A stretch of 64,000 nt of DNA from Hymenobacter edaphi (GTDB taxonomy: Bacteria; Bacteroidota; Bacteroidia; Cytophagales; Hymenobacteraceae), in assembly GCF_003258365.1 (NCBI RefSeq), contig NZ_QHKM01000004.1, positions 310,001-374,000 of the forward strand. The letters run 5' to 3'. Position 1 is the first letter of the stretch. Every line of letters starts with the position of its first letter. The notes below the pieces were generated by a model that was not told the origin of the DNA, searched no databases, and saw only the letters and a list, made by a program, of their open reading frames with translations. Positions 7,620 through 15,614 of this stretch are shown in pieces. Position numbers and translations under genes: made by a program.

Positions 7620-8450
7620 CTAGGTGAGCGGGTGGTGGCTGAGCACGCGGGCGGCCTCGCCCACGCGCACCAAGCCCCGGGCGGGCCCGACGACGTTCAT
7701 GCCGAACATGACCTTGTTGGCCTTGGTGCGGTAGCTGGCCAGGGTGCGCAGAGGCTCGGGGCCGCGCTGGGCGGTTTCCTGGTCGGTGGTGGTGAGCACG
7801 CAGCGGGCGCAGGGCCGGATGCCGTGGAAGGTCAGGTCGCCGAGCTGAAACTCGTACCAGGTGTCCTCGGCGTAGGGCGTGGCGCCGCTCACCACCAGGT
7901 TGGGGCGGAAGCGGTTCATGGCCACGGCTGCGGGCAGGCGCTGGTTCAGGTCGTCGAGCGAGGCCTGGCCGATGAGCAGGTAGGGGTAGGCATCGGCGAA
8001 GCTGACCAGGCCGGGGGCGTGGCCGCCGTCGGCGTCGCGCAGGGCGGCCTCGGGCATGTGCACCAGGCGCACGGGCAGGCCCAGGGCTTCCGTCAGCCAC
8101 TCGTCGTGCTCCTTCAGCCCGCGGAAGGCAAACACCATATCGTCCCAGATGGTAACGAACTGCGTGCCCTTATGCTCGGCCTCGAAAGGCACCAGCAGGG
8201 GGCGCAGGTCGGGGCGCTGAATGTGGCGGATAATGAAGCCGTTGTGGGCGTAATCGAGGTGGAGCAGCGCCATCTGCGGGTGCGTGCGCTGCGTCAGGAA
8301 CTGCCCGCGCTCATCCACCACCAGCCAGCGCCGGTCGTGGCGCAGGCCGCGGGTGGTCAGCTGAGCCTCGGGCACGCGCAGGCCGCCGAGCGACTTGACG
8401 GGGTAGAGGTACAAATCGGTCAGGGTGAGCGGAGCGGGGGTATCGGCCAT
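7620..8450 (-). CDS. MOSC domain protein (YcbX-like)
   Basis: 276 residues. The N-terminal beta-barrel begins LTDLYLYPVKSLGG, the standard MOSC_N start, and GLRHDRRWLVVDERG follows. The MOSC core includes MNRFRPNLVVSG and FHGIRPCARCVLTTTDQ, with the conserved cysteine that in relatives binds the molybdenum cofactor. It lacks the C-terminal ferredoxin domain of E. coli YcbX. Likely a cytoplasmic molybdenum-dependent reductase component. ATG at 8450 starts at the fold; the upstream frame overlaps the divergent DUF3667 gene. Confidence 0.9.
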   Translation of the reverse strand: MADTPAPLTLTDLYLYPVKSLGGLRVPEAQLTTRGLRHDRRWLVVDERGQFLTQRTHPQMALLHLDYAHNGFIIRHIQRPDLRPLLVPFEAEHKGTQFVTIWDDMVFAFRGLKEHDEWLTEALGLPVRLVHMPEAALRDADGGHAPGLVSFADAYPYLLIGQASLDDLNQRLPAAVAMNRFRPNLVVSGATPYAEDTWYEFQLGDLTFHGIRPCARCVLTTTDQETAQRGPEPLRTLASYRTKANKVMFGMNVVGPARGLVRVGEAARVLSHHPLT

Positions 8451-8529
8451 GGGGCGAAGGTACGGCTTGCGCGGGAGTGCGAAAGGGGGTAAACTGCGCC
8501 GCCGCGGCCGATCAGCGCGGCCCCCGCCT

Positions 8530-9360
8530 ATGCTGCCCGCCGCCCCCCTGCCCGCCGAAGCCCCGGAAACGCCCGCCGCGCCCGCGCCGGATGCCTGCCT
8601 CAACTGTGCCGGCACGCTGCTGGCCGGGGCCGGCTACTGCCCGCACTGCGGGCAGCCGCGCCCGCACCGCCTGTCCACGGCCCACGTGCTGCACGAAATC
8701 CTGCACGTGTTCACCCACGCCGACAAAAGCATTTTCGGCTTTGTGGGCCAGGTGCTCACGCGCCCTGCCCGCGTAGTGGCCGACTACCTGGCTGGGCGGC
8801 GCAAGCGCTACTTCAACCCGTTTCAGTTTCTGCTGCTGGCCGTGGGCGTGGCCACCGTGCTGGCCGTGCAGCTGCACTACTATGAGCGCATCGGGGAGCA
8901 GGTGCAGCTGGCCATGCAGGCGCACGGGGCCCCGGCCGCGGTGCTGGCGCGGGTGGGGCAGTACTTCCACGCCGTCGGTAAGTTTTTCAACGTGTGGTGG
9001 CTGGCCCTGATGCCCCTGCACGCGCTGGTGGCCTGGGCCGTGTACCGCCGCCGGCTCAACTACGCCGAGTCGTTTTTTCTGCTGGTCATCGTCGGCAGCG
9101 TGTTTCAGCTCTACCTGATTTTGGCCTTGGTGAGCGTGTTTCTGGTGGTGGGGCTGGAGCCGGGCAGCAGCACCGCGCTGCTGCAGGCTACGGTGTACGT
9201 GGGCTACCTCACCTGGATCGGGCGGGGCGGCCTGGGCCTGCGCTGGCCGCGGGCCGTGGGCAGCGCTCTGGTGGTCAGCATGCTGGCCGGGGTCATCAAT
9301 TACGGCCTCAACTGGCTGGCTTTCTGGGGCTACGTGATGCATTTTCGGGTGCCGGGATGA
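8530..9360 (+). CDS. DUF3667 membrane protein with zinc ribbon
   Basis: 276 residues. A zinc ribbon near residue 24 (CLNCAGTLLAGAGYCPHCG) is followed by the family block HVLHEILHVFTHADKSIFGFVGQVLTRP and a YFNPFQFLLLAVG segment. About five hydrophobic helices follow (residues 95-115, 155-172, 185-210, 220-240, 250-270). This is the layout of DUF3667, a Bacteroidota membrane family of unknown role. The ATG at 8530 starts just before the zinc ribbon; the promoter region is shared with the MOSC gene. Confidence 0.85.
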   Translation: MLPAAPLPAEAPETPAAPAPDACLNCAGTLLAGAGYCPHCGQPRPHRLSTAHVLHEILHVFTHADKSIFGFVGQVLTRPARVVADYLAGRRKRYFNPFQFLLLAVGVATVLAVQLHYYERIGEQVQLAMQAHGAPAAVLARVGQYFHAVGKFFNVWWLALMPLHALVAWAVYRRRLNYAESFFLLVIVGSVFQLYLILALVSVFLVVGLEPGSSTALLQATVYVGYLTWIGRGGLGLRWPRAVGSALVVSMLAGVINYGLNWLAFWGYVMHFRVPG

Positions 9361-9436
9361 GCGCGGGCGTGGCAAAGCCCGGCAGCCTGCGATGCGCCGG
9401 CTGATGGGCGTGCCCCGGGCTTCCTGCCCTGCCTCG

Positions 9437-10396
9437 TTAGTGCAGCGGCCGCTTCTTGATGAGGCCGCCGCGGGTGTCCTTGATGCTGTGCATCAGGATG
9501 AACGCCTGATGGTCGATGGCCTCGACCTCGGTGCGCAGGCGCGTCAGCTCCAGGCGGGTGACGGCGGTGAAGACAATGTCGAGGCCTTCCTGCTGGTGGC
9601 CGTGGCCGCCGTAGCCGGTGCGGCCCGCGTAGATGGTCACGCCGTGGCCCAGCTTCTCGGTAATCATCAGCCGGATAGCCTCGCTGCGCTTGGAAATGAT
9701 GGTGACGCCGGTGTACTCCTCCAGGCCGTCAATCATGAAATCGACCGTCTTGGAGGCCGATAGATAGGCCAGGATGGAGTACAAGGCGGTTTCGACCGAC
9801 AGAATCCAGGCCGCCACCAGGAAGATGACGATGTTGATGAGCAGAATCACGTCGCCCACGCTCAGCGGGCTTTTGCGGCTGGCGAAGACGGAGAGGATTT
9901 CGGTGCCGTCGAGCACGCCGCCGCCGCGGATGGTGAGGCCGATGCCCGCCCCGAGGAAAAATCCGCCGAAGACGGAAATCAGCAGCTTGTCGGTGGTCAG
10001 CACCGGGAAGGTGACGAAGTAGAGCACCAGGGCCAAGCCGAGAATGGCCAGCCCGGCGCGCACGGCCACCACCCGGTCGAGGTGAAAATAGGCCAGCAGC
10101 AGAAACGGCGCGTTGATGACGATGATGAGCACCGACAGCGGCCAGCCCGTTACGTGCGCCGTCAGGAGCGACATGCCCGTCACGCCCCCGTCGATAAAGT
10201 CGTTGGGCAGCAGAAAGCCCTTCAGCCCCAGCGCCGCCGAGAAAATGCCGGCCAGCATGAGCCCCGCGTTGACGAGCTGCCGCCGCAGCAGCCGCCGGGC
10301 CTGCTGCCACAACTCATGGTTGGAGGGGCCGGGCGTGGGGCCGCCGGCCTGTTGCTGGCGGAGGACGTTGCGGATAATGAGTTGTTGGATGAGCAT
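9437..10396 (-). CDS. YitT family membrane protein
   Basis: 319 residues. After a short charged N-terminus come five hydrophobic segments (from about residue 50 to 215) including LKGFLLPNDFIDGGVTGMSLL and GLTIRGGGVLDGTEILSVF, both typical of YitT (DUF161). The cytoplasmic C-terminus (SAEAIRLMITEKLGHGVTIY... DIVFTAVTRLELTRLR) is the DUF2179 domain. Transport function has been proposed for the family but the substrate is unknown. Start chosen at ATG 10396; ATG 10435 would add 13 residues. Confidence 0.9.
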   Translation of the reverse strand: MLIQQLIIRNVLRQQQAGGPTPGPSNHELWQQARRLLRRQLVNAGLMLAGIFSAALGLKGFLLPNDFIDGGVTGMSLLTAHVTGWPLSVLIIVINAPFLLLAYFHLDRVVAVRAGLAILGLALVLYFVTFPVLTTDKLLISVFGGFFLGAGIGLTIRGGGVLDGTEILSVFASRKSPLSVGDVILLINIVIFLVAAWILSVETALYSILAYLSASKTVDFMIDGLEEYTGVTIISKRSEAIRLMITEKLGHGVTIYAGRTGYGGHGHQQEGLDIVFTAVTRLELTRLRTEVEAIDHQAFILMHSIKDTRGGLIKKRPLH

Positions 10397-10481
10397 GCGG
10401 CGGCGAGGCTGGGTGTTGGTGCTAGGTACGGCCAAAGATGGGTTTTTGACCGGAATGAGCGGGCCCCAACCGGGTGGTCAC

Positions 10482-10512
10482 AAAAAAAAGGCGGCCCAGC
10501 GGACCGCCCTTT
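10482..10512 (-). terminator. Terminator after fibre-like gene
   Basis: On the minus strand an 8-bp stem (one G-T pair) with a 3-nt loop is followed by T8 (10482-10489). It sits 32 bases past the stop codon of the gene at 10544-12436. Confidence 0.8.
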
Positions 10513-10543
10513 TCCGGGTTAGTATGCAACTGATGACCGCGCC

Positions 10544-12436
10544 CTAGATGCCGGCGCGGATGATAATCCAGTTCGTGCCGTCGGATATGGCCGTGACGAC
10601 CTTGGACGAGCCCGTGGTGTTCATGTCGAAGGTGTTGCCGCTGCTGATGGTGTTCGTGCCGTCGAAGATGGAGCTGTTGCTGGAGAGCTTAGCCGCGATG
10701 CTGCCGCCGTTGCGCAGGTAGTAGATGCGCCCTTTGCAGGAGCTGGCCGCCGGCAGAAAGTAGTGCTGGTTGCTGGTGCTGCTGGGGGCCAGGCCGTAGT
10801 AGCCGGCACCGAGGTCCGTCTGGCTGGGTATGCCCTGGTCCAGGCCGTTGGCGCTGCCAAGGGGGCCGCCGCCGCCGCCGTAGCCGGTCTGCACGCCCAC
10901 GGCAAAGGTGCCGTTTACCTGCAGGCTGCTGCTGGGCGCCGACACGCCGATACCCACCCGGATGGCGTCGTTGTTGCCGGGTAAGGCCCCGAGGACCAAG
11001 GAGTTGCTCTGGGTGACCGAGGCGCTGTTGCCGATGATGTAGGCATCGTATAAGCCCGGACTGGCCTGCACGCTGCCACCGATGAGGATGTTGTTGTTGC
11101 TGTTGTTGTTCAGGTTAGTGCCGGAAAAGCCCCCAAAAATGAGGTTGCCATTGCCCAGGGGCCGGCTCGCGGTCTGACTGCCGGCGGAGTTGCCGACGAA
11201 CACGTTGTTGCCGCCACTGGTCATGTTAACCCCGGCATCGTTGCCCAGCAGAGTATTGCCCGCATCCGTCGCCTGTTGGCCGGCCCGGTAGCCCACGAAC
11301 GTATTCGAGCCGGCGTTGCTGCTTTCCCCGGCTTTGGCCCCCACGAAAACGTTCTGCGTGGCATTCGTCACCGCCACGCCGGCATTGAAGCCCAGCAGCA
11401 CCGAATACGAGGAGGGCGTGTTGTTGCCCAGATTCACGCGGCCGTTGCTGAACACCCGGAAGGCCTCGGTGCCGTTGCGCTTAAAGATGAGGTCCTCGTT
11501 GTTGTTCGAGCCCAGGAACTGGTTGCCGTCGAGGGTGTTGCCCGTCAGGCTCCAGCCGCTGCTGCTGGGGATAGTGGCCCAGGTATTGTCGCCGCGCAGG
11601 AAGGTGCTGCTGCTGGCCGTGCCCGTGGCGGCCAGCTTCGGGATGGTCACGGCATCGTCGGCCAGCTTGGCGCTGTTCACGGCGTTATCGGCCAGCTTAA
11701 CGTTCGTCACGGCGCCGGAGGGCAGCTTCGAGGTGGTCACGGAATTGTCGGCCAGCTTGAGGCTGGTCACGGCGTCGTCGGCCAGTTTCGCGTTGGTTAC
11801 CGCTTCGTCGGCCAGCTTAACGGTCGTCACGGCCCCGGTGGCTAGTTTGGCGGCGTTTACCACGCCGGTACCAATGCTGGGGTTCGGGTAAGTCCCCGAC
11901 AGGTCGCCGCCGGCCGCGCCGCTGGGCGTAGCGGTGGGTGCTGCCCAGGTGTTGTCGCCGCGCAGGAAGGTGCTGCTGCTGGCCGTGCCCGTGGCGGCCA
12001 GCTTCGCGATGGTGACGGCGTCGTCGGCCAGCTTAGCGGTATTGATGACGCCGGCCGCTACCGTGGGGTTCGGGTAGGTGCCGGTCAGGTCGCCGCCGGC
12101 CGCACCGCTGGGCGTGGTGGCCGGGTTCAGGTACACCCAGGCGGCAGGGTTGCCGGCGTAGTACCAGAAGCCCGTCTGGGTGCCGCCCGAGGCGGTGCCG
12201 TCGGTCTGGTACACCATCAGGCCCTGGGGTGGCGAGGCAATGGCGGTGCGCTGGGCCTGCGTCAGGCGCGGAATCAGCAGGCCCCGGTCGGTAGCTGATA
12301 TGTCCAGCGCGGCTTTGGCATTAGGCGAAGTAGTGCCGATGCCGATGTTCTGAGCCAGGGCGGCCGGGGCAGTCCCCAGTAGCAGAGCAGCGGTCAACCA
12401 GGCAGCAGGTTGTGGGCGGCGTATCATGTTGGTCAT
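10544..12436 (-). CDS. Secreted fibre-like repeat protein (tail-fibre/autotransporter-passenger style)
   Basis: About 630 residues with a signal peptide (AAWLTAALLLGTAPAALAQ). After it, NIGIGTTSPNAKAALDIS is a start motif seen in many Bacteroidota surface and phage-tail-like proteins. Residues about 100-290 hold two copies of PSGAAGGDL(T/S)GTYPNP and a run of nine or so KLADxAV/KLAxGAV repeats in steps of seven to eight residues. Then come beta-helix-like NVFVG.. NTFVGYRAG.. NTLLGNDAG repeats. The C-terminus binds no recognised anchor; no T9SS sorting domain or S74 peptidase is visible. Probably a trimeric, extended surface or secreted fibre. ATG 12436 or 12427 are both possible. Confidence 0.72.
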   Translation of the reverse strand: MTNMIRRPQPAAWLTAALLLGTAPAALAQNIGIGTTSPNAKAALDISATDRGLLIPRLTQAQRTAIASPPQGLMVYQTDGTASGGTQTGFWYYAGNPAAWVYLNPATTPSGAAGGDLTGTYPNPTVAAGVINTAKLADDAVTIAKLAATGTASSSTFLRGDNTWAAPTATPSGAAGGDLSGTYPNPSIGTGVVNAAKLATGAVTTVKLADEAVTNAKLADDAVTSLKLADNSVTTSKLPSGAVTNVKLADNAVNSAKLADDAVTIPKLAATGTASSSTFLRGDNTWATIPSSSGWSLTGNTLDGNQFLGSNNNEDLIFKRNGTEAFRVFSNGRVNLGNNTPSSYSVLLGFNAGVAVTNATQNVFVGAKAGESSNAGSNTFVGYRAGQQATDAGNTLLGNDAGVNMTSGGNNVFVGNSAGSQTASRPLGNGNLIFGGFSGTNLNNNSNNNILIGGSVQASPGLYDAYIIGNSASVTQSNSLVLGALPGNNDAIRVGIGVSAPSSSLQVNGTFAVGVQTGYGGGGGPLGSANGLDQGIPSQTDLGAGYYGLAPSSTSNQHYFLPAASSCKGRIYYLRNGGSIAAKLSSNSSIFDGTNTISSGNTFDMNTTGSSKVVTAISDGTNWIIIRAGI

Positions 12437-12566
12437 AGGCGTGTAGCGCGTCGAATCTGGCCCCAAATCTAGCCGCTTACCCCCGCCGGAAGGATAAAGC
12501 ACTTTGTACCCTAATCAGGTGACAAGGGACTTTCCTAAGCGGAGCAGACCCGGCGGCCCGGCCGGG

Positions 12567-13205
12567 CTACACCGGCACCGGGCAGTTCCAGAGCCGGCGC
12601 AGCCCGTCCAGGGAGCCGTTGAACTGGTCCCGGTCGCAGGGCCCGATGCCGTCCACGCTGTGCGGAGCGGGGCCGTTCACGCCGTCGGTGTACTGCCACA
12701 TGGTCCAGGTATGCCAGGCGGCCGGGTGCGTGGGGTAGGGCACGTCGGCGTAGCGGGCCACCCACAGCCAGCACTGGGTCAGAATGGCGCTTTTGTCGGC
12801 CTGGAGCTGGGTCAGGTAGCTGTCGGTGGAGTACAGGCCGGGGTAGCGGCCGGTTTGCTGGTGCACGTACTGCACGAAGTCCTCGGCCTGCTTCACCGTC
12901 ATGCACCCACCGCTGCCGCTGCTGTTGTCCTCGAAGTCGAGCACCAGCAAATCAGTGGCTGCGGGCGCCGTCACGGCCAGAAAGTGCTTGGCCTGGGCGA
13001 CGCCGTCGGCGTTGGTGCCGAAGTGGTAAGCGCCCCACAGCAGCCCGACCGACTGGGCCAGCGGCTTGCGGCTGGAATAGCGCGCGTCCACGCTCTGCGT
13101 GTCCTGGGTAGCCTTGTGAAACATACCTACGATGCCCTGCGCGGCCACGGTGTTGAAGTTGATGTTGTCCTGCCAGTGCGAGACGTCGACGACGGCGTTG
13201 AGCAT
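12567..13205 (-). CDS. GH25 family muramidase (lysozyme) without signal peptide
   Basis: 212 residues that match glycoside hydrolase family 25 along the full length: VVDVSHWQ with Asp7, GMFHKATQ, WGAYHFG near 58, LLVLDFED with Asp90 and Glu92 as the catalytic pair, LYSTDSYL, WVARYAD, and WTMWQYTDG. These enzymes cut the MurNAc-GlcNAc bond of peptidoglycan. There is no signal peptide, so export would need lysis, a contractile injection or type VI system, or an unrecognised route. It is 45 bases downstream of the gene at 13251-13943 in the same direction. Confidence 0.9.
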   Translation of the reverse strand: MLNAVVDVSHWQDNINFNTVAAQGIVGMFHKATQDTQSVDARYSSRKPLAQSVGLLWGAYHFGTNADGVAQAKHFLAVTAPAATDLLVLDFEDNSSGSGGCMTVKQAEDFVQYVHQQTGRYPGLYSTDSYLTQLQADKSAILTQCWLWVARYADVPYPTHPAAWHTWTMWQYTDGVNGPAPHSVDGIGPCDRDQFNGSLDGLRRLWNCPVPV

Positions 13206-13250
13206 AAATCAAACGATGAGAAGTAAGGAACAAGAACCGTCGCGGCCGGG

Positions 13251-13943
13251 CTAGCTGGTAAGGTCGGCCGAGCCGGGAAAAAGCGCTTCGAGCCGGGCTT
13301 TCAGCGGGGCCGAGATGTAAGGCACCGTGAACAGAATGCGGATGGGGGCGCTGTTGGTGGTGTCGACGGCAGCGCCCGCCGGCAGCCGGCCGAAGTTTTT
13401 CAGCTCGCGGGCCCAGAGCGGGCTGGGCTTGAGCAGGTACAGCCGCACCGCGTAGGCCTCGCCGGGGCCCAGCGGGTTCAGGTACTCGCCCAGGTTGATG
13501 CCCCACTCGCTGGAGCCGGTGCCGCTGGCCGCCAGCTCCGTCGACCAGTCGGTGCCCACCATCGCGAAGCCCTCGTCGCTGCCCATCGGCACCTCCAGGT
13601 TGAGCACGCCCAGCCCCGCCTGTACCTTGGTTTCCAGCCCCCAGGCCACGCCCACGTAGTCGCGGCTGCTGATAAACGCCGACCCGCCGACGGTAAAGGC
13701 CGATGTCGCCTGAAAGGAGCTGCGCTGAATGCCCGTTTCGGAAAAGGCAAACTCCAGGTAGGGCAGGTTGCCATCGGGACCGAAGCAGTTGGAGCCAAAG
13801 CGGCTGACCACTTCGTGCACGTAATTTTCCTGGTAGCTGGCGGTTGAGCTGCCGTTGGCCGTGCCGTACACCTGGCTGTAGTTCACGCCGTTGAACGTGA
13901 AGTCGCTATGCACCGTGCCCGGGCTGTAAAACAGCTTGCGCAT
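13251..13943 (-). CDS. Unknown beta-rich protein, N-terminus possibly truncated
   Basis: 230 residues from the first ATG, with no signal peptide or membrane segment. It is rich in Gly, Ser and aromatic residues with alternating patterns (for example WGLETKVQAGLGVLNLEVPMG and EAYAVRLYLLKPS). The same frame stays open without any start codon for 37 more codons upstream, up to the end of a 41-bp duplicated sequence at 14016-14056, and the upstream peptide (SYCYTPGNLLSYQEEF) looks like real protein. The gene may therefore have lost its original start. It precedes the GH25 gene by 45 bases. No family recognised. Confidence 0.6.
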   Translation of the reverse strand: MRKLFYSPGTVHSDFTFNGVNYSQVYGTANGSSTASYQENYVHEVVSRFGSNCFGPDGNLPYLEFAFSETGIQRSSFQATSAFTVGGSAFISSRDYVGVAWGLETKVQAGLGVLNLEVPMGSDEGFAMVGTDWSTELAASGTGSSEWGINLGEYLNPLGPGEAYAVRLYLLKPSPLWARELKNFGRLPAGAAVDTTNSAPIRILFTVPYISAPLKARLEALFPGSADLTS

Positions 13944-14015
13944 CCGGTGATTGATGAATTCTTCCTGGTAGGAGAGCAGGTTGCCGGGGGTGTAGCAGTA
14001 GCTCGTAATACTCGC

Positions 14016-14056
14016 CGGCGGCGGCCACCTGCGTTGAAGGTCGTCGGTGTGTTCCT
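14016..14056. repeat. 41-bp direct repeat, copy 1
   Basis: Identical over 41 bp to 15332-15372 and in the same orientation. Copy 1 lies 72 bases before the ATG of the gene at 13251-13943 and marks the point where that gene's open frame ends. Confidence 0.9.
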
Positions 14057-14087
14057 AAGCGTAGTGGGCGGCGGGCGCCGCACCCTT

Positions 14088-14119
14088 GGCCCGCCCCCGC
14101 TACCAGGCGGGGGCGGGCC
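14088..14119. terminator. GC hairpin after the 14140 gene
   Basis: Perfect 12-bp stem (14088-14099 and 14108-14119) with an 8-nt loop, 20 bases past the stop codon on the minus strand. There is no T run, so it is a weaker candidate terminator. Confidence 0.5.
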
Positions 14120-14139
14120 GGGCTACCGGCACCAGGCAG

Positions 14140-14718
14140 CTAGGCCCGCACCGACTTGATAAAGCACTGGCTGATCATCATGGCCACGTAGGCGAAGCCC
14201 TTGCGGCCGGCGTTGTCGCGGTCGTCGCCGTAGTCCACCTTCTTCTGCACGTCGCGCATGGCGTTGTACAGGCCCTCGCTCACGTCGTTGCCCACGCCGT
14301 CGGTGTTGGCAATGACGGGGCTGATCTTGAAGTTCTTGTCGTCGGCGCCGTGAAATTGGGCCGCGGCCTGCGCCAGCACCAGCTTGCCGGTCGCGTCGAA
14401 GCCGCAGATCAGGGTAAGGTGGTCGTCGCGGTTGCCCCGGTCGTAGTCGATTTTGCACGACACGATCAGGCCCAGGTTGTCGCCCACCACCGAGGTTTCC
14501 ATGTACCACACGCGGTAGTTGAGCGGGTCGTCGTCGCCGGGCACCTGGTTCTGGTACTGGAAGCTCACCACCTTGTCGTAGTTGCTGGATTTGAAGTTGC
14601 CGTAGTACTCCCAGGCGTCTTTGCCGTTGTCGCTGGTTTTGAAGTCCGGGATGTTCAGGTCTTTCCCCGATTCCAGCATCAGGGGGAAGTAATTGTAGTC
14701 GAGGGTAATGGTACTCAT
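14140..14718 (-). CDS. Unknown protein B, related to protein A at 14750
   Basis: 192 residues with no signal peptide. Residues about 70-135 (DDHLTLICGFDATGKLVLAQ followed by NFKISPVIA) line up with the neighbour's DDHANLVLTFNPDGTLQQVAG and GFKIPPVVV, and the last 30 residues are also alike (charged turn, then AYVAMMISQCF). The two genes probably arose by duplication. B lacks the long Ala/Val/Gly hydrophobic stretch of A. The N-terminal half is rich in Asp, Tyr and Asn. It follows A by 31 bases in the same direction. No known family. Confidence 0.62.
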   Translation of the reverse strand: MSTITLDYNYFPLMLESGKDLNIPDFKTSDNGKDAWEYYGNFKSSNYDKVVSFQYQNQVPGDDDPLNYRVWYMETSVVGDNLGLIVSCKIDYDRGNRDDHLTLICGFDATGKLVLAQAAAQFHGADDKNFKISPVIANTDGVGNDVSEGLYNAMRDVQKKVDYGDDRDNAGRKGFAYVAMMISQCFIKSVRA

Positions 14719-14749
14719 CGGGTTGTCAGGATAATACGGTGGGGAATGA

Positions 14750-15286
14750 TTAGGCCGACACGCAGCTGCAGGCCCGGTTGACGGCGTGGCACACCACGGC
14801 CGTAGTGTAGAGGCGGCCGCCGTCGTCGCTGAGCTTGATCAGCTTGGGGCTGATGTAGTTGAAGAGCGCGCTGTACACGTCGAAGGCCACGGCGGCGGCC
14901 GTAACGACCAGGCCCACCGCGGCCGAGAGGCCCGCCGTTTCGGGGGCGGCCACCGCGGCACCCGCTACGATGACGGCGGCGGCGCTATCCACGGCCAGCA
15001 CCACCACCGGCGGAATCTTAAACCCGTCGCCGCCGGCCTCCCAGTCGCCGGCCACCTGCTGCAGGGTGCCGTCGGGGTTGAAGGTCAGGACCAGGTTGGC
15101 GTGGTCGTCGGTGGCGTTGTTGCGGATGTGGTCGATTTGCATCGACAGCTCAGTCTTGTTGCCGTTCCAGGTGGGGTTGTACACGCGGTAATCCGAATCC
15201 TGGATGGTGTACTCCACCTTGTTGGAGCTTACCTGGGCATTGGGGAACAGCTTCTGAAACTTTCCCAGGTCAAATTGCAAACTCAT
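14750..15286 (-). CDS. Unknown protein A with Ala/Val/Gly hydrophobic segment
   Basis: 178 residues. The first 95 form a polar, probably beta-rich domain shared with protein B. Residues about 95-145 (from VVVLAVDSAAAVIVAGAAVA to VTAAAVAFDVYSALF) are strongly hydrophobic with small residues, like glycine-zipper or membrane-inserting hairpins. The C-terminus has three cysteines (AVVCHAVNRACSCVSA). No signal peptide. It is the first gene of the minus-strand block and has the second copy of the 41-bp repeat 46 bases upstream. Function unknown; a membrane-active or secreted role is only a guess. Confidence 0.6.
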   Translation of the reverse strand: MSLQFDLGKFQKLFPNAQVSSNKVEYTIQDSDYRVYNPTWNGNKTELSMQIDHIRNNATDDHANLVLTFNPDGTLQQVAGDWEAGGDGFKIPPVVVLAVDSAAAVIVAGAAVAAPETAGLSAAVGLVVTAAAVAFDVYSALFNYISPKLIKLSDDGGRLYTTAVVCHAVNRACSCVSA

Positions 15287-15331
15287 GTACGGGCTATTTA
15301 AATCTTCACGGTGCCTACTCTGTGGGCTTTT

Positions 15332-15372
15332 CGGCGGCGGCCACCTGCGTTGAAGGTCGTCGGTGTGTTCCT
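15332..15372. repeat. 41-bp direct repeat, copy 2
   Basis: Perfect match to 14016-14056. It lies upstream of protein A, 46 bases before its ATG on the minus strand, so both copies sit just upstream of a minus-strand gene. Confidence 0.9.
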
Positions 15373-15479
15373 TGCAATAGGAATTAGCGGAAGGGCAACC
15401 AGGCGGCTACGGGCGCGCTCCGTGGCCAGCTGCTTGGTGGATCAAAGGTGCTGCGCCGTGGGTGATTAGCTAAATAAAA

Positions 15480-15510
15480 ATTGTACCCTGTTTAGGGGAG
15501 AGTAATTTTG
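15480..15510 (+). promoter_or_regulatory. Promoter of response regulator gene
   Basis: ATTG (15480-15483), then exactly 19 bases, then TAATTTTG (15503-15510): a near-ideal Bacteroidota -33/-7 pair. Transcription would start near 15517, giving a leader of about 100 bases before the ATG at 15615. Confidence 0.7.
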
Positions 15511-15614
15511 CGGGGTAGGGCAGGTATTTCTACGGGGGCTGGCCCGTGTCCCCTGAACCGGGTACAGCGCCCGTGCGGCTGCCGGTGTGTCGAGTTGCAC
15601 CTTTGTCATCGTTT

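Larger units (their letters stand above)
15287..15614. other. Divergent intergenic region with promoter and repeat
   Basis: 328 bases without a gene. It holds the 41-bp repeat copy 2 (15332-15372) on the side of protein A and a well-formed promoter (15480-15510) facing the response regulator. The AT-rich stretch 15466-15490 contrasts with the GC-rich flanks. Confidence 0.6.

Noticed and set aside
10544-15286. Prophage remnant (tail fibre plus lysozyme)
   Set aside because: The fibre-like protein has a Sec signal peptide, there is no holin, terminase, capsid or integrase gene, and codon use matches the rest of the window.
14057-15331. Small integrated element bounded by 41-bp attachment repeats
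   Set aside because: The repeats flank 1.3 kb with two genes, but there is no integrase, no tRNA at the border and no target-site signature; kept only as a duplication.
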